Shown here: piece after piece, positions 7,283 to 15,491 of the stretch
How the letters are laid out: the number at the start of each line of letters is the position of its first letter
How positions within the stretch are numbered: the first letter of the stretch is position 1
Source: Zafaria ginkgonis
GTDB lineage: Bacteria; Actinomycetota; Actinomycetes; Actinomycetales; Micrococcaceae
NCBI RefSeq assembly: GCF_039540195.1
Contig: NZ_BAABEO010000011.1
Span: 62,001-126,000 of the forward strand
DNA length: 64,000 bases
Direction: 5' to 3'
Notes under the pieces: generated by a model
What the model saw: the letters and a program-made list of their open reading frames with translations, nothing else
Databases searched by the model: none
What the model was told of the DNA's origin: nothing
Made by a program: the position numbers and the translations under genes

Positions 7283-8809
7283 CTACTTGCGTGTCCGCAG
7301 GATCTCGCCGCGGAAGAAGGCGGGGTGCCTGAGCCGCATCACGAACATCAGCACGACGCCGATCAGCAGCACGGCCATGCCCAGGATGAACACCGTGCCG
7401 ATCCCGAACAGCGAGCTTCCGGAACCGTAGTCCGGGTCCATGGAGTCGATGGCGGTCTTCACGAACATGACCAGCAGGATGGTGCCGCCGATCAGCGGCG
7501 CCAGGAACTTGAAGACCACGCTCTTCCAGCCGGCGAACAGCTCGCGGCGGAAGTACCAGACGCAGGCCAGCGCGGTGATGCCGTAGTAGAAACAGATCAT
7601 CATGCCCAGGGCGGTGATGGTGTCCCAGAGGGCGTTCTCGCTCACCAGCCGGGTAACCACGTAGAACGCGGCGGCGGCAACGCCGGACGCGATGGTCGCC
7701 GTCGACGGGGAGAGGAACCGGGGGCTGACCCGGCCGAAGCGCGGCGGCAGGGCCTTGTAGTAGCCCATGGCCAGCAGGGTGCGGGCCGGGGAGACGAAGG
7801 TGGACTGCAGCGAGGCCGCTGAGCTGGAGAGGATGGCCAGCGACATCAGGATCGCGAAGGGCCCCATGATGGGTCCGGCCAGCACGGCAAAGATGGACTC
7901 CTGGTTCTCCGGGTTGCCGGCGCCCAGGCCGGTGTCGCCGGTGCCGGCGTAGCTGATCACTGCCAGCGAGACCAGCATGTAGATGCCCATGATGATTAGG
8001 ATCGTGAGGGTTGCGGCGCGGCCGGGGATCTTGTCCGGATCCTTGGTTTCCTCATTCATGGTCAGGGTGACGTCCCAGCCCCAGAAGATGAAGATGGACA
8101 GGGAGACGCCGGCGGCGAAGGCGGAGAAGGATTCCACGCCGAACGGGTTGAACCACTCCAGGGAAATGGGAGTGGCGTCGAACGCGGTGCCGTTGGCGAC
8201 GTGCATGAATGCGGCGATGGCGAACCATCCAAGCACCAGCAACTGGAAGCCCACCAGGACGTACTGGAATGCCTTGGTGGTCTGCAGGCCCCGGTAGGAG
8301 ATCCAACAGGCGCCAGCGATGAAGACGAGCGTGGTGGGGATGTTGATCCACAGGTTGGTCGTCAGGTCGGCGAGCGCCTCGTTGCCGGTGATCTGGGAGA
8401 GCATCAGGTAGAAGAAGTCCACCGCGACCGCCGCAAGGTTGGACAGCACGATGATGGTGGCGGCGATCAGGCCCCAGCCGCCCATCCAGCCGATCCACGG
8501 GCCGAAGGCGCGGGTGGCCCAGGTGAACGAGGTTCCGGAGTCCGGCATCGCGTTGTTCAGCTCGCGGTAGCCCAGCGCCACCAGCAGCATCGGCAGGAAG
8601 CCCGCGATGAAGATCGCCGGCAGGTGCGTTCCGACCTCGGCCACGGTGGGACCCAGCGCGGCGGTGAGCGTGTAGGCCGGCGCGATGCAGGAGACGCCGA
8701 TGACGACGGCCCCCAGCAGACCGACGGCGCCCTTGTTCAGGCCCTTTTCGCCCAAACCTCCGCCGGTTTCGGTGTTATCCGGCCCAGAGCCGGCAACGGT
8801 GTAAGTCAT
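7283..8809 (-). CDS. APC-family permease, probable putrescine/polyamine importer
   Basis: A 508-residue transporter with 12 predicted helices. The first helix motif 'VVIGVSCIAPAYTLTAALG' and 'ALGYRELNNAMPDSGTSFTW' are signature segments of the APC family. The cytoplasmic loop 'MNEETKDPDKIPGRAA' is also typical. It lies at the 3' end of a minus-strand cluster with a universal stress protein and a putrescine oxidase gene. Import of putrescine or a related amine is therefore the most economical role, but this rests on context, not on residues I can see. It is separated from the stress-protein gene by a very stable hairpin, which may lower its expression. Confidence 0.85.
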   Translation of the reverse strand: MTYTVAGSGPDNTETGGGLGEKGLNKGAVGLLGAVVIGVSCIAPAYTLTAALGPTVAEVGTHLPAIFIAGFLPMLLVALGYRELNNAMPDSGTSFTWATRAFGPWIGWMGGWGLIAATIIVLSNLAAVAVDFFYLMLSQITGNEALADLTTNLWINIPTTLVFIAGACWISYRGLQTTKAFQYVLVGFQLLVLGWFAIAAFMHVANGTAFDATPISLEWFNPFGVESFSAFAAGVSLSIFIFWGWDVTLTMNEETKDPDKIPGRAATLTILIIMGIYMLVSLAVISYAGTGDTGLGAGNPENQESIFAVLAGPIMGPFAILMSLAILSSSAASLQSTFVSPARTLLAMGYYKALPPRFGRVSPRFLSPSTATIASGVAAAAFYVVTRLVSENALWDTITALGMMICFYYGITALACVWYFRRELFAGWKSVVFKFLAPLIGGTILLVMFVKTAIDSMDPDYGSGSSLFGIGTVFILGMAVLLIGVVLMFVMRLRHPAFFRGEILRTRK

Positions 8810-8856
8810 GGTTCCTGCTTTACGTGAGTATCGACTCCGGACGGCTGTCCCTTGTG

Positions 8857-8888
8857 GGGCTCCCCGGCGCTGCGGCGCCGGGGAGCCC
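8857..8888 (-). terminator. Very stable hairpin between stress-protein and permease genes
   Basis: A perfect 14-bp stem (8857-8870 with 8875-8888) closes on a TGCG loop. It lies inside the putative oxidase/stress-protein/permease transcription unit and has no T-run. Partial termination or protection of the upstream mRNA is likelier than a full stop. Confidence 0.5.
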
Positions 8889-8906
8889 AGCTGATGTGGT
8901 GATTGG

Positions 8907-9791
8907 TTATTTTGCGATGCCCGGCTTGTAGTCCCGCGGGACGACGATCAGCGGGACCGGCAGGGTGCGCAGCATGCGGTGCGCGGTGGCGCCGAGGAAG
9001 ATCCGGCGCTTGCGGCCCAGCCGCGACGAGCCCACCACGGCGGTTTCGTCGTGCCGCCAGTCCAGGCCCTCGACCGCGGTTTCGATGTCGCTGCCATGGG
9101 CCACGACGACGTCGGCCTTCACCCCGGTCTCGGCGACGACGGCGTCGAGCTCGGCCATCGCGGCGGCGCTCGCCTCCGCGATAGCCGCCTGGTCGTCCAG
9201 CTCCCTCGGGATCAGCGAGACCAGACGCAGCGGGCAGCCGCGGCGCGCCGCGGCAAGCGCGGCGGTGGCCACGACGGCCTGCGCACCGGCCCGGGTGCCG
9301 ATGAACGCGGTGACCCGGCTCAGCCCGGCGGTCGGTGCCGCTTCCGCCTCCGGCGCCGCCGTGGCCAGCGCCAGGGGCACCGGCGAGCTATGCAGCAGCG
9401 CCGAGGCCACCGACCCGACGGTGAACCGGCCGGCGATCCCCCGCCGGTGCGCGCCCACGACGATCAGCAGCGCCTCGCGTTCCTTGGCGACGTCCATCAG
9501 GACCTCGGCCTCGGACGGCCCGGAGCGGGCCAGCACGGTGGCCGGGATCCCCTCCGGAACCATCGCCAGGGCCTCCTCCGCCCACTTCTTGACGGTTTCG
9601 CCCAGGACCGTGTCGGTGCTGTGGGCCCCGCCCTTGTACACGGCCTCGAACGGCGTGTGCTCGGGCAGGGCCATGACCAGGTCCAGCTCGGTGGACCCGT
9701 CGGTGCCCGCCAGCCGCGCCCCCAGCTGCAGCGCCTCGGCGCCCCGTTCGTCGGCCGTGTAGCCGACGACGTAGCGGGCGACGCTAGGCAT
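8907..9791 (-). CDS. Tandem-domain universal stress protein
   Basis: A 294-residue cytosolic protein made of two UspA domains (about residues 1-145 and 150-290). The first has 'VVGAHRRGIAGRFTVGSVA' and the second 'AVVGSSRLGRKRRIFLGATA'. Both are nucleotide-binding loop motifs, with GA instead of GS in the second. The ATG at 9791 lies inside the end of the putrescine oxidase gene (8-base overlap ATGCCTAG), so the two are translationally coupled. A stress protein coupled to an amine oxidase could respond to the peroxide and aldehyde that the oxidase makes; this is inference. Confidence 0.88.
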   Translation of the reverse strand: MPSVARYVVGYTADERGAEALQLGARLAGTDGSTELDLVMALPEHTPFEAVYKGGAHSTDTVLGETVKKWAEEALAMVPEGIPATVLARSGPSEAEVLMDVAKEREALLIVVGAHRRGIAGRFTVGSVASALLHSSPVPLALATAAPEAEAAPTAGLSRVTAFIGTRAGAQAVVATAALAAARRGCPLRLVSLIPRELDDQAAIAEASAAAMAELDAVVAETGVKADVVVAHGSDIETAVEGLDWRHDETAVVGSSRLGRKRRIFLGATAHRMLRTLPVPLIVVPRDYKPGIAK

Positions 9792-11202
9792 GAGCGGTGT
9801 CCGGCACCGGGACCGAGCCGTCGTAGGCCGGGTCGTGGGCGGTTCCATCCAGCGCGGCGATGATCAGTGCCGCAGTGCGCCGGCCCATACGGACCGCGCC
9901 GTCCACGTGCTGGTAGCCCTCGCCCGCCAGGTCCGAGGAGGCCCAGTGGATCGCACCGGTCGGGACCGACTGGTCCGGACCGAAGCGGAAGAGCCCGCCC
10001 AGGTCGTAGCTGGTGGCGTACGCGCCGCGGGTCCACTCCTCAGAGCCGAAATCGGAGAGGTAGAAGACCTCCGGGGTCAGCGCCTCGTCGCCGAGGAAGT
10101 TGGCCAGGTCGGCCAGGATGCGGGCCTTGCGCTCCTCCTCGGACAGCTCGAACATCGCATCGGCGTGCACGTCGGAGATGAAGCCGACCAGGGTGCCGCG
10201 GGTGTCCTCGTAGAAGGTGTTGTCGTAGACCTCGGAAACGATCTGGGTCGGGGCGAAGCCGGTGCCGGAGAGGCCCTTGGCGCGCCAGAACGGGGTGTCG
10301 TAGACCGCGTGCACCTTGATGACCAGGCCCATGGACTGGTGCTGGTGGGTGATGTGCTTCTTGCGCGGCAGCGGCGGGTTGTAGGAGATGCGCGAGTACA
10401 GGTTCGGCGGTACCGCCACGATGGCCTTCTTGGCGCTGACGGTCACGGTGGCCCCGTAGGCGGTGACACCCTCCTCGGACCAGTCCAGCTTCAGCACCGG
10501 GTTGTTCAGGAAAACGACGTCCTCGCCCAGATGCGCGGCGACGGTCTTGGAGACCCCCTGCATGGTGCCCACGATCCGGCGGTCCAGGATGAAGTCCTCG
10601 TTGACCAGATTGCTGAAGGAACCTGCGGAGGCGGCCATCAGCAGCGCCTGCAACGCGGAGAAGGTGTGGGCCGGCTTGGTGAGCATGCCGCCGGCAATGA
10701 ACAGGCCGATGTTTGTGGCCGCGTCCTCGTCGTCAGTGAGGGTGCGAAGCCAGTGATGGAAGGAGATCATGTCCAGTTCCTCGGCGCGCGCGTGCTCCCA
10801 CGGGCGGTCCGGGTCGATCTGGGCGGCCAATTCGTCCATCACGGCGATGAGCTTGTCCATCTCGGCGACCTTTTCCGGGGCGATCGGGAAGTCTTCGCCG
10901 GTGTACTCGATGCGCTTGCCATCGGGGCCGACGAACACCGAGGTCCCCTCCTTGTGGCGCGGGTAGGTCTCGATGCCGAACTCTTCCAGCAACGAGTACA
11001 GCCCGGTCTGGTCCGGGGAGATCCACTGTCCACCGATCTCGATGGTCGCCCCGCCAATCACATCGGTCCACGTGCGACCGCCGACACGGTCGCGGGCTTC
11101 GAGCACGGCGACGGTCTTGCCTGCCTTGCGCAGCTCATGGGCGGCGGTCAGACCGGTGGGACCGGCGCCAATGATGACGACATCGCGTTCCAGCGTTGCC
11201 AT
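9784..11202 (-). CDS. puo: Putrescine oxidase (FAD flavin amine oxidase)
   Basis: A 472-residue FAD enzyme that should oxidise putrescine to 4-aminobutanal, releasing ammonia and hydrogen peroxide. The dinucleotide motif 'IIGAGPTGLTAAHELRKAG' is at residue 9. 'EARDRVGGRTWTD' follows. 'GGQWISPDQTGL', 'ISFHHWL' and 'GLFIAGGMLTKPAH' closely match what I remember of Rhodococcus and Kocuria putrescine oxidases. The end 'HWASSDLAGEGYQHVDGAV' is the FAD-closing segment. The length matches the family. The start is ATG 11202; the open frame to 11247 crosses the palindrome and is less likely. It is divergent from a TetR gene with a 23-bp palindrome between them, the probable regulatory switch. Confidence 0.88.
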   Translation of the reverse strand: MATLERDVVIIGAGPTGLTAAHELRKAGKTVAVLEARDRVGGRTWTDVIGGATIEIGGQWISPDQTGLYSLLEEFGIETYPRHKEGTSVFVGPDGKRIEYTGEDFPIAPEKVAEMDKLIAVMDELAAQIDPDRPWEHARAEELDMISFHHWLRTLTDDEDAATNIGLFIAGGMLTKPAHTFSALQALLMAASAGSFSNLVNEDFILDRRIVGTMQGVSKTVAAHLGEDVVFLNNPVLKLDWSEEGVTAYGATVTVSAKKAIVAVPPNLYSRISYNPPLPRKKHITHQHQSMGLVIKVHAVYDTPFWRAKGLSGTGFAPTQIVSEVYDNTFYEDTRGTLVGFISDVHADAMFELSEEERKARILADLANFLGDEALTPEVFYLSDFGSEEWTRGAYATSYDLGGLFRFGPDQSVPTGAIHWASSDLAGEGYQHVDGAVRMGRRTAALIIAALDGTAHDPAYDGSVPVPDTAHA

Positions 11203-11228
11203 AGAGATCACTACCTTCGTGTTCGACA

Positions 11229-11251
11229 ATAAATGAATGACGTTCATTTAT
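11229..11251. promoter_or_regulatory. 23-bp palindromic operator between putrescine oxidase and TetR genes
   Basis: ATAAATGAA (11229-11237) and TTCATTTAT (11243-11251) are perfect 9-bp inverted arms around TGACG. The AT-rich site sits 27 bases before the oxidase start and 80 before the TetR start in otherwise GC-rich DNA. This is the usual form of a TetR-type operator controlling both genes. Confidence 0.75.
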
Positions 11252-11331
11252 AGACTTACGATACGCGTCCGGCATATGTTTGTGAAGCCGGTCACTGAAA
11301 AGATCGCACTTCGCGCCCCGAGAGGAAACCC

Positions 11332-12003
11332 ATGAGTGCCCCGCCCATGGCGGACGGCAGGACGATTGTTCCGCGCCGCCGCGCCGGCCGCCCGAGCAAC
11401 GCGGTCCTGGACCGCACGCACATTACGACGGCGGCGCTCGGGATCGTCTCGGAGCGCGGCTACCCCGCGCTGACCATGGCCGCACTGGCCCGCCAACTGG
11501 GCGTCTCGCCGTCGGCCCTGTACAACCACGCATCCTCCAAGCAGGAGGTGTTGCAGTGGGTCCAGGAGCACGTGATGTCCGGCGTCGATTCCACCGGGTT
11601 CGGGCAGGTGCCGCTGCGCGAAGCCCTGCGCCGCTGGGCGCGTTCCTACCGCGATGTGTTCGCCGAGCACGCCCCACTCATCCCCGTGGTGGCGGTACTG
11701 CCGGTGGCCGGGTCTCCGCGCACGCTGCGGATGTACGAGGCCGTTGCCGAGGGGCTGTCCACGGAGGGCTGGCATCCGGAGCGGATCGTGCCGGCGATCG
11801 TGGCCCTGGAGTCCTTCATCTTTGGCTCCGCGCTGGATGCGACGGCGCCGCTGGACATCCTTGATCCGGGCCAGCACGCCTCCGCGCTGCCCGTGTTCGC
11901 GGGGGCGCTGCAGGCGCAGCGGGCCACCGGCGCCGGGCCCGCGGACACCGCGTTCGAGTTGGGCCTGGACGCCTTGCTGACCGGCATGCTGGGCCCAGCC
12001 TAG
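11332..12003 (+). CDS. TetR-family regulator, probable repressor of the putrescine oxidase cluster
   Basis: A 223-residue protein. The N-terminal helix-turn-helix at about residues 28-75 reads 'TMAALARQLGVSPSALYNHA' followed by 'SSKQEVLQWV', typical of TetR. The C-terminal region at about 90-215 matches the TetR_C-type ligand-binding fold. The start is supported by GAGAGGAAACCC. It is divergent from the putrescine oxidase gene and its likely operator is the palindrome at 11229-11251. A polyamine or its aldehyde would be the expected inducer; this is inferred from context. Confidence 0.88.
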   Translation: MSAPPMADGRTIVPRRRAGRPSNAVLDRTHITTAALGIVSERGYPALTMAALARQLGVSPSALYNHASSKQEVLQWVQEHVMSGVDSTGFGQVPLREALRRWARSYRDVFAEHAPLIPVVAVLPVAGSPRTLRMYEAVAEGLSTEGWHPERIVPAIVALESFIFGSALDATAPLDILDPGQHASALPVFAGALQAQRATGAGPADTAFELGLDALLTGMLGPA

Positions 12004-12044
12004 CTGGGCGCTAGCTGACGAAGGAGCCTGCTGGCTGAGTACAG

Positions 12045-12545
12045 CTAGCGGGTGCTGAAGTGCCAGACGACGCCGACCACCCACAGGGAGGCGGCCATCG
12101 CGGCGCACCCGAACTCGACGAGGATGCCGGCGCCCGCGGCCTTCAGTGCCGATCCGCTGGCCCGCAGCGCCTCGGGAAAGTTCCGGCGCCGCACGAACTC
12201 GGATCCCAGCAGCCCCACTCCGAAGCCCACGAACAGTCCCACTACGGGGATCAGGAACATGCCCACGATCGCGGCGAGCAGGGCCACGAGCGTCGAGCCC
12301 TTGGGGATCTGCTGCTGCTTCAGGTTGCGCCCGGTCAGCACGGTGGAGGCCGTCCAGCCGACGACGGCGAAGGCTATCCCGAGCAGGCCCATCGTCCATG
12401 AAGCGGTGCTTCCCAGGATCCAGGACCACGCCAAGAGGGTGCCGACCGTGAGCAGGCTGCCCGGCAGCACGGGGAACACGGTGCCCAGGGTGGCCACGGC
12501 CAGCAGCACTCCCGCGATGACCGTCACGACGATTTCGGTGTCCAT
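12045..12545 (-). CDS. DUF456-family membrane protein
   Basis: A 166-residue protein with four or five hydrophobic segments. The Gly-rich pair 'GTVFPVLPGSLLTVGTLL' and 'GMFLIPVVGLFVGFGVGLLG' is the hallmark of DUF456. These are small, widespread glycine-zipper-like membrane proteins of unknown function. It is convergent with the TetR gene, about 40 bases apart. Family assignment is confident; no role can be given. Confidence 0.82.
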   Translation of the reverse strand: MDTEIVVTVIAGVLLAVATLGTVFPVLPGSLLTVGTLLAWSWILGSTASWTMGLLGIAFAVVGWTASTVLTGRNLKQQQIPKGSTLVALLAAIVGMFLIPVVGLFVGFGVGLLGSEFVRRRNFPEALRASGSALKAAGAGILVEFGCAAMAASLWVVGVVWHFSTR

Positions 12546-12646
12546 CCGACCAGTCTGCCAGCCATTGTGCCTAGTCCCGGGAACCTAACCCTCTCCCCGT
12601 CGGTTGTACGGGGAGACAAGCCGGAATCCAACGCAAGGAGCACACC

Positions 12647-13465
12647 GTGGGCATGTTCGACAAGCTGATCCAAAAAGGCCAGAAGATGGCGGGCGAATAC
12701 CTGCGCAACCAAATGGGCCAGCAGAAGCCGAACCAGACGGGCGCGCAGGGGCAGCACGGAAACGGCCAGTACGGAAATAGCCAGTACGGCGCGCCGCAGC
12801 AGGGCGGGGCGCCCTACGGAAATGCGCAGTACGGGAACTCCCCCTATGGCAACGCTCCCCACGATCAGGGCCAGTACCCGGGCTCCAGCCAGCCTAAAGC
12901 CGCCCCCGGGGCCCCGGCTGCCTCCGCGGAGGACCGCGCGGCTATCGCGAAGTACCGATACATGCTGCAGACGGCTCCGCCGCAGGACATGGAGCGGGCC
13001 CACGCCGAGGCGTTCGCCCGGCTGACGCCGCAGCAGCGCGCACTCCTCCAGCAGGAGCTCTCCGACGGGCTGCCGCCGGCGGAACGTCCGCGCAGTGCCG
13101 AGCCGTTCGACCTCGCCCGCGCCGCGACCCGCGCGGAGGTCAGCCGGCCCGGCTTCATGCCGAACCTGCTGTCCCGTTCGTCCGGGACCGGCCGGGCCGT
13201 GGGTGCCGGCGCCGCCGGCGGCCTGGCCGCGGGCATGGCCGGCGGGCTGCTCGCCGGCGTCGCCGGGGCGTTCATTGGCACCGCGATCGCCGGTCCGCTG
13301 CTGGACGGGTTCTCCGGCATCGGCGAGGGCCTGGCCGGGGCGGGCGAAGAACTGATGGGCGCCGGCGGAGAGGCGCTGGCGGCCGGCGGCGACCTGATCG
13401 GCGAAGGCACCGGCATGGTCGAGGAAGCCGGCGGGCTCTTCGACGGGTTCGACTTCGAGCTCTAG
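12647..13465 (+). CDS. Low-complexity, Gly/Tyr/Gln-rich protein with Gly-zipper segment
   Basis: I do not recognise a named family. The 272-residue protein starts at GTG 12647 (AAGGAG six bases upstream). Residues 1-20 form an amphipathic helix ('MFDKLIQKGQKMAGEYL'). Residues 25-85 are a disordered stretch of repeats built on 'GQYGNSQYG' and 'PYGN'. A helical segment at 95-150 follows ('MERAHAEAFARLTPQQRAL'). Residues 180-230 are a small-residue hydrophobic stretch ('AGAAGGLAAGMAGGLLAG') like glycine-zipper membrane segments. The tail is acidic and glycine-rich. It may be envelope-associated or form assemblies; that is only a suggestion. Confidence 0.7.
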   Translation: MGMFDKLIQKGQKMAGEYLRNQMGQQKPNQTGAQGQHGNGQYGNSQYGAPQQGGAPYGNAQYGNSPYGNAPHDQGQYPGSSQPKAAPGAPAASAEDRAAIAKYRYMLQTAPPQDMERAHAEAFARLTPQQRALLQQELSDGLPPAERPRSAEPFDLARAATRAEVSRPGFMPNLLSRSSGTGRAVGAGAAGGLAAGMAGGLLAGVAGAFIGTAIAGPLLDGFSGIGEGLAGAGEELMGAGGEALAAGGDLIGEGTGMVEEAGGLFDGFDFEL

Positions 13466-13558
13466 GCCAACCGGTTCGTTGGCGCGGCGCGGCAGTTGCA
13501 GCTCCCGCGAGTCCGGTTGATGCAACGAGCGCTAGGACCCTAGCCTTCCGGCCGCGCG

Positions 13559-13602
13559 GCGGACCGAGGGCGCGCCGTACGGCCGGCGCGCCCTCGGTCC
13601 GC
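13559..13602. terminator. 19-bp perfect hairpin between convergent genes
   Basis: 13559-13577 pairs exactly with 13584-13602 around a 6-nt loop. It lies between the low-complexity protein gene and the converging DUF1540 gene, so it probably stops transcripts from both sides. Confidence 0.7.
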
Positions 13603-13622
13603 GGGGCCGGGCAATTCCTTGG

Positions 13623-13952
13623 TCAGTCGGCCGCTCCGCCAGCCAACCCGGCGGTTTTTCCTTCGGCGTGTTCGTAGGTGAGGCAGTCCGCGTTGTCCGC
13701 CCCCGGGCCCACATGGACCTCCGGCGCGGAACACATCAGCTGGTCGTTGTGGACGCATTCGGCCCGCTGGCAGGCCCCGACGGTGGCCAGGACTTTCCGC
13801 AGCCCGCCGTGCATGCCGGTGTCGATGAAGGTGGCGCAGGACGCGTGGTCCTCGCCCCCGCCGATCGTGATGCCGGCGGCCTGGCAATTCGAATGGTCAT
13901 TGAAGGAACAGTTGACGACGGTGCAGTCGCTGACGTTGGCCGTAGCGGTCAT
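13623..13952 (-). CDS. DUF1540 cysteine-rich small protein
   Basis: A 109-residue soluble protein with two cysteine-containing repeats. In the first, 'VSDCTVVNCSFNDHSNCQA' leads to 'HASCATFI'; in the second, 'ACQRAECVHNDQLMCSAP' leads to 'NADCLTYE'. This duplicated spacing is the DUF1540 pattern, likely a metal-binding module. Its function is unknown. The ATG at 13952 is preceded by GGGGAG. It is divergent from the SRPBCC gene of the stress island. Confidence 0.8.
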   Translation of the reverse strand: MTATANVSDCTVVNCSFNDHSNCQAAGITIGGGEDHASCATFIDTGMHGGLRKVLATVGACQRAECVHNDQLMCSAPEVHVGPGADNADCLTYEHAEGKTAGLAGGAAD

Positions 13953-14349
13953 GGCGTTCTCCCCTGCTCGGTGGCTGCCCGGGCCGGACAACCCTCCAAT
14001 ACACCGTACGTCCGATTTGCCGCAACCAATTAGTGCCGGTTTCGGCCTCTTTTGCGGTGAGGCCAGCCTATGTCCCCTCCGCCGGGGCGGTCCCCCAGCC
14101 CTTGACAATCACCGCGGCCCGACGCCTACGGTGGAGGCGCTCCCCGGAACCGGGTAGCCGGGAGGGGCCGGTCGGCAAAGTCCGTCCCCCGCCACTATCC
14201 CACTCCTCGCCGTTCCCCAGAGCCGAATCTCCCGGTGAATGGTTTCGGATTGGCAGGAACGTAGTTCGAACGGGGGTGCCGGACACGATTGACGGAGGTT
14301 CCGCGGGAAGCATGCACACACAATCCATCTACGGCCAGGAGAGACCACC
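13953..14349. other. Intergenic region with possible promoter
   Basis: About 400 bases between divergent DUF1540 and SRPBCC genes without a credible gene. TTGACA at 14102-14107 and TACGGT at 14127-14132 (19-base spacer) could be a plus-strand promoter for the SRPBCC gene, weakly supported. I see nothing else. Confidence 0.35.
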
Positions 14350-14994
14350 ATGGCACGAGTACAGGAAAGCATCGAAGTCGACGTTCCCGTCCAGACCGCT
14401 TACAACCAGTGGACCCAATTCGAATCGTTCCCGGAGTTCATGACCGGTGTGGAAAGCGTTGTCCAGCAGGAGGCGGACACCAGCCACTGGGTCACCCGGG
14501 TGGGCGGAGTGCAGCGTGAATTCGACACCCGCATCGTCGAGCAGGTCCCGGACCAGCTGATCCACTGGAGAAGCACGGACAACAAGGCCATCGAGGGCAT
14601 TGTCCGCTTCGAACCGTTGGCTGCCGACGCCGCCACCCGGCCTGCGCCCGGCGTCGCCGAGGAAACGCCAGGGGTCGACCCCGGACTGCCGCGGGTCGGG
14701 ATGCCCGGCGACGACATGGCCGGCTCGCCGATCGCGCTGGACCCGGACATGCAAACCCGGCCGACAGGTACCGCCGATCCCTATGCCACCGTGCCGGCCG
14801 GGGCGCGGACCCGCGTGACGGTGGACTTCACGTGGGACGACGAAACCTTCATGGAGAAGGCGGGCGCCGCCCTGGGCTTCGACTCGGCACAGGTCAAGAG
14901 AGATCTGCACCGTTTCCGCGAATTCATCGAGGAGCGCGGGTCCGAAACCGGGGCATGGAGAGGGAGCATCGACCCCACGGGTCCGCTGGGCTGA
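14350..14994 (+). CDS. SRPBCC-family (START/Bet v1-like) protein
   Basis: A 214-residue protein. Its N-terminal part ('IEVDVPVQTAYNQWTQFESF', 'PEFMTGVESV') and 'RIVEQVPDQLIHWRS' are typical of the polyketide-cyclase/dehydrase branch of the SRPBCC fold, a ligand-binding helix-grip. The last strand and C-terminal helix come after residue 155 ('TRVTVDFTWDDETFMEKAG', 'FREFIEERG'). Between them, at about 98-155, is a proline/aspartate-rich insertion absent from short relatives. ATG 14350 follows GGAGAG. It begins the plus-strand stress/envelope series. The ligand is unknown. Confidence 0.82.
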   Translation: MARVQESIEVDVPVQTAYNQWTQFESFPEFMTGVESVVQQEADTSHWVTRVGGVQREFDTRIVEQVPDQLIHWRSTDNKAIEGIVRFEPLAADAATRPAPGVAEETPGVDPGLPRVGMPGDDMAGSPIALDPDMQTRPTGTADPYATVPAGARTRVTVDFTWDDETFMEKAGAALGFDSAQVKRDLHRFREFIEERGSETGAWRGSIDPTGPLG

Positions 14995-15491
14995 CAGCCC
15001 TCCGGAACGGTTCGGAAAGAGGGCTCTTCCGACGGACCGCGCCCACCGAAAACCCGCCGGGCCGGCGGTCGACCCGGCGTCGGAAACACGGCGGCGACCC
15101 GCGGCCGCAACCGTGTTTTTGGAGGCCTTGTTTCCCCGGCGCGTCCGTGCTTGGCTGTACGCAGCCGGCGAGAAACGGAGTGCCAGACCCACCGGTTCTC
15201 ACCGATGGCTCGGGTGCCGCAGCTGCTTCACCCGGGGTTTCCCGTCCGGCGCCTTCCCCGCAACGGAGAGGGCAGGTTCGGTGGCATGGACCGTTGGACA
15301 GCAACCAATAGATCAAGACTCCTTATCGGCATCGATATCCGGTCCGCTCCTCGCGCCGGTTGCCTCATGTGAACCGGCCTCGGGGCCCCGTGGCCCCCGA
15401 GGGAGAGGGCCGGATACCCGGCGCAGCATCCGCGCGGTGCTGCCCAACCCTTGGGACGTGTGCAAGCAGGACCCAAACAATGGAGGATCAG
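14995..15491 (+). other. Gene-free 497-base region upstream of the holin-like operon
   Basis: I find no convincing coding sequence; open frames here lack family similarity and ribosome sites. A short hairpin (CCTCGGGG at 15378-15385 with CCCCGAGG at 15395-15402) lies before the operon. The region probably holds the promoter of the three-gene operon that begins at 15492, but no clear promoter can be named. Confidence 0.4.
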
